This document shows, piece by piece, positions 44,285 to 52,176 of a DNA stretch of 64,000 nucleotides; within the stretch, counting starts at the first letter, position 1, and every line of letters begins with the position of its first letter. A program made the translations under genes and the position numbers. Below the pieces are notes generated by a model. It was not told the DNA's origin and ran no database searches. It worked only from the letters and a program-made list of their open reading frames with translations. The DNA is from a bacterium (GTDB lineage Bacteria; Pseudomonadota; Alphaproteobacteria; Micavibrionales; UBA2020): contig JAQSDV010000007.1 of NCBI GenBank assembly GCA_029945425.1, forward strand, positions 214,325 through 278,324, in the 5' to 3' direction.

Positions 44285-47200
44285 TCAGGCCTTGGCCTGG
44301 TTCCCGATTCCGCCGGTGCCGCTGCTCTTGCCGCGACCGATGGGGCCGCCCGACGGCTTGGATGCGTCGGTGACGCCGGGCGTGGTGTCCAGATCGGCTT
44401 TCTTCTTGCCGCCGATCTCGAATTTGGGCGCCATGCCCTCCATCATTTTCGCAGCCATCAGCATGTTGCCGTCGCTGTTATCGTCCATGCTATGGTCAGG
44501 CGAGCCGCCCATCCAGCGCATCAGCGCGTTCGGGATCACGTCCATCAGCTTGAAGGAGGTGTTCGCCGCCGTGTACAGCGTGCCGAGGTAAATAATGGAA
44601 TATACGGCCTGCGCGATCATGCCGGTGAAGGCGTTGTTCGACGCGATCTGCGTCGCCGCCCCCTGGCTGAAGGTCGTGTGGAAGAATGTCGCAAAGGCGT
44701 TGAAGATCAGCATCCCGCCCACGAAGCCGAAGACGACCAGAATCGGGCGCATCAGCACGTTGAGCCACAGGATCCAGGCCGTGCGCGCACCGCCCGCAAG
44801 CCCTTCGCCTTCGGTGCCAAGGTGGGTCAGCGCCGCGATCGGCACCATCAGCACCGCTTCGAACACCGACGTCATCCAGGTCAGGACGGCGAAAGCCACG
44901 CGCAGGAACGGCAGCACAGGCAGGTAGAAGGCGATCATCACGCCCGCCACCAGCATGGTGGTCGAGACGGTCGAGATAACGTTGGCGACCGCGGACGCCG
45001 CGAAGCCGATACCACCCGACACCGTGAACAGCTTGCCCGCGGTCAGGATCTGGATGATCGTGAGGCCCGACAGGATGCCGAGCGACACATAGATGATGCG
45101 GTGGCCCGCATCGGTCAGCGTCGCCAGCGGATAGGTGTTGGTCGCAGCCGTATCGACCGCGCTGAAAAGGAAGCTGTTCGACTGGCGCGGCATGATTCTT
45201 TCCGCAACCCAGTTGAGCAAGCCGCCGCCGCCGCCGAAGGCGACCGATTTAATGAAGGAGATCACGGTGCGCAAGCCGCCGCCGGAGGATGCCGGCTGGA
45301 TGTCTTGCGTACGCTGCGCGCCGCCCATGGTGCCAAGCGGGGTGTTCGCAGGCGCGCCGGGGCGCGACGCAGTCGCCCACCAGGCGTCATATTCGCCAAG
45401 GATGCCGGCTGCTTTTTCCTCGATCTCGGGGCTCTTGCAAGGGCGGCCGACGATACGGCGGCCCGCGCATTTCAAATTCGCCCAGAAGCCGCCTTTGGTG
45501 GCGCCTTCCCACAATGTGCCGGGTTCGACCGTCGCCACGGGCTCGCGGCTGCCGGCGACTTGCGAATTCAGCGATGCGATTTCCTGATACCACATGCCCA
45601 TGCCCGCCCAGCCGCGGCGCTGCATCTGGAAGATCATGCCATTCGGGCCGGTGATGTAGTTCATCAGCGCGTCTTTGGCATAGGGGCCGCCGCCGCAGCC
45701 GGGGCTGGTCGGCGAAATGGGCGCGGAGCCGTCATAGGTGCAGCGGATGGCGTCCATGATCATGCCGACCTGTGTCTGCGGGATGGCAGCGTTGGGGTCA
45801 GCCGCGGGCGCAACAGTGCCGCCGGGGCAAGCCGCATAAGGCGCGGAGAGCAGGCCGACGGGGTTCGGAGTCGTGGTTTCCCAGCGGCGCGCGACGAAGC
45901 CGCAGGCGAGCTGGCGGCCGAGGGTGACGATCTGGCCACCGCCGGTGCCGGAGCCGATATCGGCGCCGATATCCATGTTTTCAGACAAGAGCGGCGGCAG
46001 CGCACCCAGCATGCGCGTGCGGAATTCCGCCACGCGCGTGTTCATTTCCGTGTTCGTGTTGGTATAGGACGTGCGGTTGGCCGCGTTGCCGGCAAGACCG
46101 GCGGAGGCCGGATCCATCGGCGTCGTCACGCCCGCATTCGCGAGCACAGCGCCGGTGTCGGAGTTCGCGCCGTAGTCAAAGCCGTAGGTGATCGTGCCGC
46201 AGATATTCGCGTCTGTGTTGTTGGTGTAGCGGTTGGCGACCCAGCCCGTGCGGTTGGTCGTGTCCTGCTTCACGCGGATCACCTGCTGCGCGTCGAGGCC
46301 GCCCGTGATGTTCTGCAGCGCGGAGTTAAACGCGATCTGGCAGACCATGACCTTGTTCACGCCCGCCGCGATCGAGGTCGCGTTGTTGACGGAGAAAGGC
46401 GCCAGCAGGTTCTGGTCGCCCACCACGCCGGTGATGTACTGCACCCAGCCGCGCGTGCCGAGGTTGGAACCCCATTCGGCGAGTTTCATGACCATGTACT
46501 GGCCGGACGAGAAACCTTGCGCGCCAAGCGGGAAAATGATGCCAAGCGCAAAAACCATGCGGATCGGTGCCCAGACCATGTTGTGGCGGCCGCCGCCGAG
46601 CTTGCCCGTGCGCGCGGTGCCGATCACGATGGACGTAATCATCCAAAGGGTGACAACACCCGCGATCAGCGTCATGCCGGTGTTATAGACGCGCATCAGG
46701 TCGACGAGCGCGTTTTGCAGCACGCCGCCGTTACCGACGGGCGCCGTTGCAGCCTGGCGCAGGATTTTGTCGAAAACCATCAGCGCGTAGTCGGTCGACA
46801 CCGACGCATCATTCACGCGCGTATCGAACAAACCGCCGGGCGCGCCGATCGTGCTGGTACCGCCCGTAATCGCTGTTTCGCCGGGGCCGCCGGTGCAACC
46901 GCTATAAGGGTCGCAAGGGTGTTCAAGGACGCGCGGCAGGAACAGCTGCGCCTGCACGGCATTGCCGACGCCGAAAATCACGCGCAGGAAAAACGCGCCG
47001 ACCGCGAGGACCATCATCAGGACCATCAGCACGACGCCGGTGAACATCGACCACTGGTGCGCAGACGAGCGCGTCACGCGCAGCGTGAACCACGCCGTGC
47101 CGAACAGGTCGGACAAATGCGTGTCGGGAACTTCCTTGGCGCCGTAATTGAGGGCGTTATGCGTGGGGGGAATCAGCTTCGCTTCGGCGAAGACCTGTGC

Positions 47201-47326
47201 AAGGCAGCGCATGAAAACAGGGAAAAGGTGAGAAAACCCCTGAAAACACATGCGAAACTGCGGCATGAACAGAAACCCCGCAACGGAAGTTTTCTGACGC
47301 GATCTGTAATCGTCCGCATGGCTCAT
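44285..47326 (-). CDS. DotA/TraY-like polytopic membrane protein 4
   Basis: A 1013-aa paralogue, upstream-most of the array. Shared core: AGFLFMPQFRMCFQGFSHLF; NMVWAPIRMVFALGIIFPLG; MVCQIAFNSALQ; NICGTITYG; LACGFVARRW; LKCAGRRIVGRPCKSPEIEE; RRGWAGMGMWYQEIASLNS; RVAFAVLTWMTSVFEAVLMV. It differs by extra cysteines in HPCDPYSGCTGG and in a CTYDGS/GCGGG insertion. The tail (about 960-1013) is lysine/glycine-rich. Upstream of ATG 47326 is TGGGGCAAAGCC. It resembles gene 3 most closely by eye. No peptide signal other than the internal helices. Confidence 0.82.
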   Translation of the reverse strand: MSHADDYRSRQKTSVAGFLFMPQFRMCFQGFSHLFPVFMRCLAQVFAEAKLIPPTHNALNYGAKEVPDTHLSDLFGTAWFTLRVTRSSAHQWSMFTGVVLMVLMMVLAVGAFFLRVIFGVGNAVQAQLFLPRVLEHPCDPYSGCTGGPGETAITGGTSTIGAPGGLFDTRVNDASVSTDYALMVFDKILRQAATAPVGNGGVLQNALVDLMRVYNTGMTLIAGVVTLWMITSIVIGTARTGKLGGGRHNMVWAPIRMVFALGIIFPLGAQGFSSGQYMVMKLAEWGSNLGTRGWVQYITGVVGDQNLLAPFSVNNATSIAAGVNKVMVCQIAFNSALQNITGGLDAQQVIRVKQDTTNRTGWVANRYTNNTDANICGTITYGFDYGANSDTGAVLANAGVTTPMDPASAGLAGNAANRTSYTNTNTEMNTRVAEFRTRMLGALPPLLSENMDIGADIGSGTGGGQIVTLGRQLACGFVARRWETTTPNPVGLLSAPYAACPGGTVAPAADPNAAIPQTQVGMIMDAIRCTYDGSAPISPTSPGCGGGPYAKDALMNYITGPNGMIFQMQRRGWAGMGMWYQEIASLNSQVAGSREPVATVEPGTLWEGATKGGFWANLKCAGRRIVGRPCKSPEIEEKAAGILGEYDAWWATASRPGAPANTPLGTMGGAQRTQDIQPASSGGGLRTVISFIKSVAFGGGGGLLNWVAERIMPRQSNSFLFSAVDTAATNTYPLATLTDAGHRIIYVSLGILSGLTIIQILTAGKLFTVSGGIGFAASAVANVISTVSTTMLVAGVMIAFYLPVLPFLRVAFAVLTWMTSVFEAVLMVPIAALTHLGTEGEGLAGGARTAWILWLNVLMRPILVVFGFVGGMLIFNAFATFFHTTFSQGAATQIASNNAFTGMIAQAVYSIIYLGTLYTAANTSFKLMDVIPNALMRWMGGSPDHSMDDNSDGNMLMAAKMMEGMAPKFEIGGKKKADLDTTPGVTDASKPSGGPIGRGKSSGTGGIGNQAKA

Positions 47327-47365
47327 GGCTTTGCCCCAGCAAATATAGAATGAACCGCCTTATTC

Positions 47366-47436
47366 AGGCTTATTCATCCATGATAACCCTTTTTCTTAAA
47401 ACCGTCAAAATTAAGGCATATTTATGCCAAATTTTA
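47366..47436 (-). promoter_or_regulatory. Conserved promoter cassette, DotA-like gene 4
   Basis: Minus strand TTGACG (plus 47403-47408), 17 bp spacer ending AAAGGGT, TATCAT (plus 47380-47385). It is the most diverged of the four but still clearly the same cassette. Confidence 0.82.
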
Positions 47437-47497
47437 GGCAGCTGTCAGCAAAGGGCGGATAGTGAATCATACCATTGATCACATTAAGGAATATTTA

Positions 47498-48373
47498 CTA
47501 TTCCCAGCGTAACGCAGACATTAAATATGTAGGCTTGTACGGGTAGGATTTGAGGAATTCACCGATGCCGTTGAGGGCCGGAACGCCCCCTTCCCCCACC
47601 GGAAAGGCGTCACGGTGGATTCCCGAGGTGATGAGGATTGAGTCGAGTCCCGCCCCGTTTGCCCCCTCGATATCCGTCTGCATGCCGTCGCCGATGCACA
47701 GGACATTGTTCACCCCCATCCCCTGCAGGCAGAGGCTGTAGACCCCCCGGTGCGGCTTTCCGAAATAGGTGACCGCCCCGCCAGCCGCCGCATAGGTATC
47801 GGCGAAGGTGCCGGGGCAGAGGACCAGTTTTTCGCCCACATGCACGATCCGGTCGGGATTGGCGCAAAGCATGGGCAGGTTCGATTTCAGGCAGTCGTCC
47901 AGCACCGGCTGGTACATTTCGGCCGTGTCGTCAAAATCCTCGACCCCGCTATTGAGGACGAAATCGGCTTCGGACGGTTTTTTGACGATTTCGATATCCA
48001 GACCTTCATACAGGCTGCCGTCCTTGTCCGCGGGGCCGAGGTGGTAGCAGCGTTTGCCCCATTCCTTCAGGTATTGCCCCTTCAGCGCCATCCATGTCGC
48101 CTCGCCCGAGGTCATGATGCCGTCATACAATTCGGGCCCGATGCCCATTTCGGTCAGCTTGCCCGCCACGACATGCGCGCGGCGCGGCGCGTTCGACAGC
48201 ATCCACACGATCCGGCGCGCATCTTTCAGCGCGCGCAGCGTCTCGACCGTTTTCGCGTAAGGCTTCAGCCCGTCATGCACGACGCCCCAGAGGTCGAGGA
48301 TAAAGCCGTCATAACGCGATGCGACCGGATAAAGCGCAGGCAGCAGTTTCAGCTGGTCATTGGCGGGGGTCAT
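47498..48373 (-). CDS. HAD class IIA sugar/nucleotide phosphatase family protein
   Basis: A 291-aa HAD hydrolase of the NagD-like class IIA. Motif I is GFILDLWGVVHDG (nucleophile D27), motif II is MLSNAPRR, motif III is YFGKPHRGVY, and motif IV is CIGDGMQTDIEGA. The DLWGVVHDG form is typical of an alphaproteobacterial subgroup. The substrate is unknown. The ATG overlaps the stop of the tipF-like gene by four bases, which suggests cotranscription with it and pyrD. Confidence 0.88.
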   Translation of the reverse strand: MTPANDQLKLLPALYPVASRYDGFILDLWGVVHDGLKPYAKTVETLRALKDARRIVWMLSNAPRRAHVVAGKLTEMGIGPELYDGIMTSGEATWMALKGQYLKEWGKRCYHLGPADKDGSLYEGLDIEIVKKPSEADFVLNSGVEDFDDTAEMYQPVLDDCLKSNLPMLCANPDRIVHVGEKLVLCPGTFADTYAAAGGAVTYFGKPHRGVYSLCLQGMGVNNVLCIGDGMQTDIEGANGAGLDSILITSGIHRDAFPVGEGGVPALNGIGEFLKSYPYKPTYLMSALRWE

Positions 48374-49689
48374 GCGTCACCGCCGTCGCGCAGCTGCGCG
48401 GGTTCGGGTTTGCCGAACAGATATCCCTGTCCGTAATCGATGTCGAGGTCGAGGAGTTCGATCAATTGTTTTTCCGATTCAATTTTTTCGACGATCATGT
48501 CGATGCCGTTGCTGTCCAGTTCCGTCTTGATGCGTTTCAGGCGGCGCAATCCGCCCGAATCCTTCAATTCCTTCAGCAGCAGCCCCGCCTCTACCTTGAT
48601 GAAGCGGATGCGGCGCGCCTCCAGCTGCGCGTAATCGAACGAAATCGATTTCACAAGATCCATCGAGAAACGGCAGCCAAGGCTGGAAAGCCCGCCCAAG
48701 ACCGGCAGCGCATCCGCGCTGATCGATGCCAGATCGCGCTGACCGAGTTCGAACACAAGGCGCGGCGCAAGGTCGCGGTTCTGCGCGATGAATTCCACAA
48801 GGTCGCCCATGAATTTCGGGTCGTTCAATGTCAGGCTGGTGATGTTGCAGAAATAGGCATGCCCGTCATCCGATGTATCGCGGATCATCTGCAATCCGCG
48901 CAGCAGCAGCAGGTTGTCGATCGACGGCGCGAGATCCTGCCGGATCGCGACCTCGATATAGCGTTCCGCCGCGAGGTACACTTGCGGCTTGATGCGGATG
49001 CGGGAGAACATTTCAAAAAACCGCATCTTGCGCTGCGGCAGGTTGACGATGGGCTGAATGAACAAATCAATCCTGTCCTGCTTCACCGCCGCGCGCACCA
49101 GCGTCAGCACCTGTTCGTCGGTCAGGTTTTTCACGATGGCGTCAGGCGTTGCCTGCGGCAATGATTGTTCCAGCGCGCCGATATCGAGCGGTAATTCTTT
49201 CTCGCCTTCTTCCGTCCCGCCGAGGCGCGAAAGCTGCTCCGCAAGCGATTTGATCATGCGCTGCTCGACCGCAAGCCCTTCTGTCGCCTGCATGCGGCCA
49301 AGCCCGCGCGCGGCGGCCCCCGCATCGGCGAGACTTTTCTTTAATACCAGCAGGTCGTTGCGGTTGCGCGCCGTTTCGCGCACAAGGCGGTCGTAATCGC
49401 CGTTCATGCGCTGCATCTGCGCGCCGATTTCTTTTTCCCATTTGCGGCGCGACACCATTTCGACCGCCATCATCGCCGCCATGCAAAGAAGCGCCGCGAA
49501 CAAAAACGCGATGCGCGCCGACACGACCGAGCCGAGGAAGATCAGGAAAGTGCAAAGGCCGAGCGCAATCACGATATTGCGGAACGTCAGATGCGGCTGC
49601 AACGCGGCGAAGCCAGCCTGCGGGCGCGGCAGATGGCGGCGCGTGCCGAGGTCGACGACGTTGTCCTGTTCATCTTTCTGTCCGGACAT
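48370..49689 (-). CDS. TipF-like membrane protein with degenerate EAL domain
   Basis: A 439-aa protein: a charged N-terminus, two hydrophobic segments (NIVIALGLCTFLIFLGSVVS, IAFLFAALLCMAAMMAVEMV), a coiled coil (about 75-130) and a C-terminal EAL domain. The catalytic ExLxR is EMFSR, and the metal-binding DDFG position reads SMDLVKS, so phosphodiesterase activity is unlikely. This layout matches TipF, the c-di-GMP receptor that helps place the flagellum in Caulobacter. ATG 49689 is used; upstream in-frame codons lie in pyrD. It directly follows the pyrD stop. Confidence 0.72.
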   Translation of the reverse strand: MSGQKDEQDNVVDLGTRRHLPRPQAGFAALQPHLTFRNIVIALGLCTFLIFLGSVVSARIAFLFAALLCMAAMMAVEMVSRRKWEKEIGAQMQRMNGDYDRLVRETARNRNDLLVLKKSLADAGAAARGLGRMQATEGLAVEQRMIKSLAEQLSRLGGTEEGEKELPLDIGALEQSLPQATPDAIVKNLTDEQVLTLVRAAVKQDRIDLFIQPIVNLPQRKMRFFEMFSRIRIKPQVYLAAERYIEVAIRQDLAPSIDNLLLLRGLQMIRDTSDDGHAYFCNITSLTLNDPKFMGDLVEFIAQNRDLAPRLVFELGQRDLASISADALPVLGGLSSLGCRFSMDLVKSISFDYAQLEARRIRFIKVEAGLLLKELKDSGGLRRLKRIKTELDSNGIDMIVEKIESEKQLIELLDLDIDYGQGYLFGKPEPAQLRDGGDA

Positions 49690-49690
49690 T

Positions 49691-50767
49691 CTATGCGGCC
49701 TTTGCGCGCTGCGCATCGATGCCGACCGCCTGCGAGATATGGGTGAAGCCGTCTTTTTGCAGCAGGTCGACAAGGCCGTTCAGGATATCGGGCACCAGCT
49801 GCGGGCCTTCATAAATCAGGCCGGTGTAAACCTGCACCAGCGTCGCGCCCGCGCGGATTTTTGCGTAGGCGTCGGCAGCAGAAGAAATGCCCCCTGCCCC
49901 GATGATCGGCAGACGACCGCCAGTGAGGTTATAAAAATCCGCAATGCGCTCGGTCGCAAGGTCGCGCAGCAGTTGGCCGCTGAGGCCGCCCTTTTCTTCC
50001 TTCAGCTTCGCATCCAGTTTGTCGGGGCGCGTGACGGTGGTGTTGCCGACGATCAACCCGTCGATGCTGTGCTTTTGCAGCAGCTCCGCAATCGACGCGC
50101 GCTGCGCAGGTTCGAGGTCGGGCGCGACTTTCAAAACCAGCGGCGGGCGTTTCGCCGCTGCATCGCGTACCTTCACAAGGCCGGCGAGCAATTTATCCAG
50201 CACCTCCTCGCCCTGCAAATCACGCAGGCCGGCAGTATTGGGGGACGACACGTTGACGGTGATGTAATCGGCATATTCGGCCAGTTGTTCGATGCAGTGG
50301 CGGTAATCGCTGTAGGGCGACGCGGCTTCCTTGTTGATGCCGATATTGACGCCCAGAATTCCCTGAATGCCCTTGAATTTCGCGCGGTAGAAAGCGACGT
50401 TCTGCCAGAAATTCGCCAGCCCCTTGCCGGGGAAACCCATGCGGTTGATGACGGATTTGTTGTCCGCGTCGCGGAAAATGCGCGGCTTGGGGTTGCCGTC
50501 CTGCGCAACCGGCGTGACGGTGCCGACCTCGACAAAGCCGAAGCCCATGTTGAACAGCGACGAAATCACTTCGGCATCTTTATCAAACCCCGCCGCAAGG
50601 CCTAATGGATTGCGGAACTCGCGGCCCCACAAATTTACGAACAGGGCGGGATTATCGACCGCCTGATGGGGGCCTGCGCCGGTCTTCAGGATGCGCAAGG
50701 TCAGCTGGTGCGCCTTTTCAGGGTCGAGGCGCATCAGGAACGACCGGAAATATTTATACAAGTCCAT
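49691..50767 (-). CDS. pyrD: Dihydroorotate dehydrogenase, quinone-dependent (class 2)
   Basis: A 358-aa FMN enzyme that oxidises dihydroorotate in pyrimidine synthesis, feeding electrons to quinone at the membrane. The N-terminal helices (MDLYKYFRSFLMRLDPEKAH) are the class 2 membrane-associated part. Core motifs are NPLGLAAGFDKDAEV, NRMGFPGKG, VNVSSPNTAGLRDLQG (catalytic serine), and GNTTVTRP. ATG 50767 with AAGGG nine bases upstream is chosen over an in-frame TTG at 50776. It begins five bases after thrC. Confidence 0.96.
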   Translation of the reverse strand: MDLYKYFRSFLMRLDPEKAHQLTLRILKTGAGPHQAVDNPALFVNLWGREFRNPLGLAAGFDKDAEVISSLFNMGFGFVEVGTVTPVAQDGNPKPRIFRDADNKSVINRMGFPGKGLANFWQNVAFYRAKFKGIQGILGVNIGINKEAASPYSDYRHCIEQLAEYADYITVNVSSPNTAGLRDLQGEEVLDKLLAGLVKVRDAAAKRPPLVLKVAPDLEPAQRASIAELLQKHSIDGLIVGNTTVTRPDKLDAKLKEEKGGLSGQLLRDLATERIADFYNLTGGRLPIIGAGGISSAADAYAKIRAGATLVQVYTGLIYEGPQLVPDILNGLVDLLQKDGFTHISQAVGIDAQRAKAA

Positions 50768-50772
50768 CCGGC

Positions 50773-52176
50773 TCAACCCTTCACGCCGTCACGCACGAAT
50801 TTCTGCACCCATTCCAGCTTGTTGGGCAGGCTGGCGCAGCGTTCCTCGCGCGTGTACAAATCCGCCATATGCGGCGGCAGTTCGGGCGTGATGCCGATTG
50901 CTTTTTTCACGGCATCGGGGAATTTCGACGGATGCGCGGTTGCGAGCGACACAACGACGCTGTCGGGATAGGCTTCGCGGTATTTCTGCGACACGGCCAG
51001 GCCGACCGCCGTATGCGGGTCGACGACATAGCCGTATTTTTCGTACGTCTCGCGGATGGTCTTCAGCGTGTTTTCATCATTGACCGCGCCGCTGGCGAAC
51101 AAATCGCGCAACGGTGCCATGCCCGCTTCCTGAATGACGAACGGCGCAGGCTTGCGGAAATGGTCCATGGTTTGCGATACCGCAGCACCCTGCCGCCCGA
51201 AAATATCGAACAGCAGCCGTTCGAAATTGCTGGAGACCTGAATATCCATGCTGGGGCTGAGGCTGGGGGCGGACGTCTCCATGTTCATGCGGCCGGTCGT
51301 GAAGAAACGATGGATGATATCGTTGCGGTTGGTCGCCGCGATCAGGCGCTCCACCGGCAGGCCCATCGACTGCGCGATATAGCCCGCGTAGATATTGCCG
51401 AAATTTCCGGTCGGTACGGTGAAGACAACCTTCTTCTTCGTCTGGTGAAAAATACGCGAACCGGCATAAACGTAATAGACAACCTGCGCCAGAATGCGCG
51501 CCCAGTTGATCGAATTCACTGCCGACAGGTGCATTTCATTGCGGAAGGTCGCATCGTTGAACATCGCCTTCACAAGGTCCTGACAATCGTCAAAGCTGCC
51601 GTCGATGGCGATATTGTGTACGTTGCTGTCCAGCACCGTCGTCATCTGGCGGCGCTGCACTTCCGATACGCGGCCCTTCGGGTGCAGGACGAAAATATCA
51701 ACATTGTCTTTGCCGCGGAACGCCTCGATCGCGGCCGACCCCGTATCGCCCGATGTTGCGGCGACGATGGTGGTGCGGAGATTTTTCTGGGCGAGGATAT
51801 GGCTGAACACCTGACCCAGAAATTGCAGCGCGACATCCTTGAACGCCAGCGTCGGGCCGTGGAACAGTTCCAGCACCTGTAAATTATCATCCAGCTTGCG
51901 CAACGGCGCGATTTCCTTGGTCGCGAAACCCTTATAGGACGCGCGCAGCAGCTCGATCAGTTTTTCCGACGGGATATCGGCGCTGACGAAGGGCAGCATC
52001 ACGCGCCATGCGACTTCCAGATAATTCTGGCTGTTCATGTTGCCGATTTCGGCTTCCGACAGTTTCGGGCAGGATTCAGGCACGTAAAGCCCGCCATCCG
52101 AGGCCAGCCCCGTCAGCGTCGCATTCGCAAAGCTCAGGCGCGGCGCCTTGCCGCGGGTGCTGATATAATTCAGCAT
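50773..52176 (-). CDS. thrC: Threonine synthase
   Basis: A 467-aa PLP enzyme converting O-phosphohomoserine to threonine. The PLP lysine is in PTLAFKDVALQFLGQ; phosphate-binding TSGDTGSAA and the VPTGNFGNIYAGY segment are present. N-terminal YISTRGKAPRLSFANATLTG is the usual start. It overlaps the M32 peptidase gene by seven bases, in the conserved alphaproteobacterial surf1-thrC neighbourhood. Confidence 0.96.
   Translation of the reverse strand: MLNYISTRGKAPRLSFANATLTGLASDGGLYVPESCPKLSEAEIGNMNSQNYLEVAWRVMLPFVSADIPSEKLIELLRASYKGFATKEIAPLRKLDDNLQVLELFHGPTLAFKDVALQFLGQVFSHILAQKNLRTTIVAATSGDTGSAAIEAFRGKDNVDIFVLHPKGRVSEVQRRQMTTVLDSNVHNIAIDGSFDDCQDLVKAMFNDATFRNEMHLSAVNSINWARILAQVVYYVYAGSRIFHQTKKKVVFTVPTGNFGNIYAGYIAQSMGLPVERLIAATNRNDIIHRFFTTGRMNMETSAPSLSPSMDIQVSSNFERLLFDIFGRQGAAVSQTMDHFRKPAPFVIQEAGMAPLRDLFASGAVNDENTLKTIRETYEKYGYVVDPHTAVGLAVSQKYREAYPDSVVVSLATAHPSKFPDAVKKAIGITPELPPHMADLYTREERCASLPNKLEWVQKFVRDGVKG

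Noticed and set aside
33251..47326. Complete type IVB secretion or conjugation locus
   Set aside because: No relaxase, coupling protein, DotB/DotL or other Icm/Tra homologue is present; flanking genes are a peptide importer and housekeeping genes.
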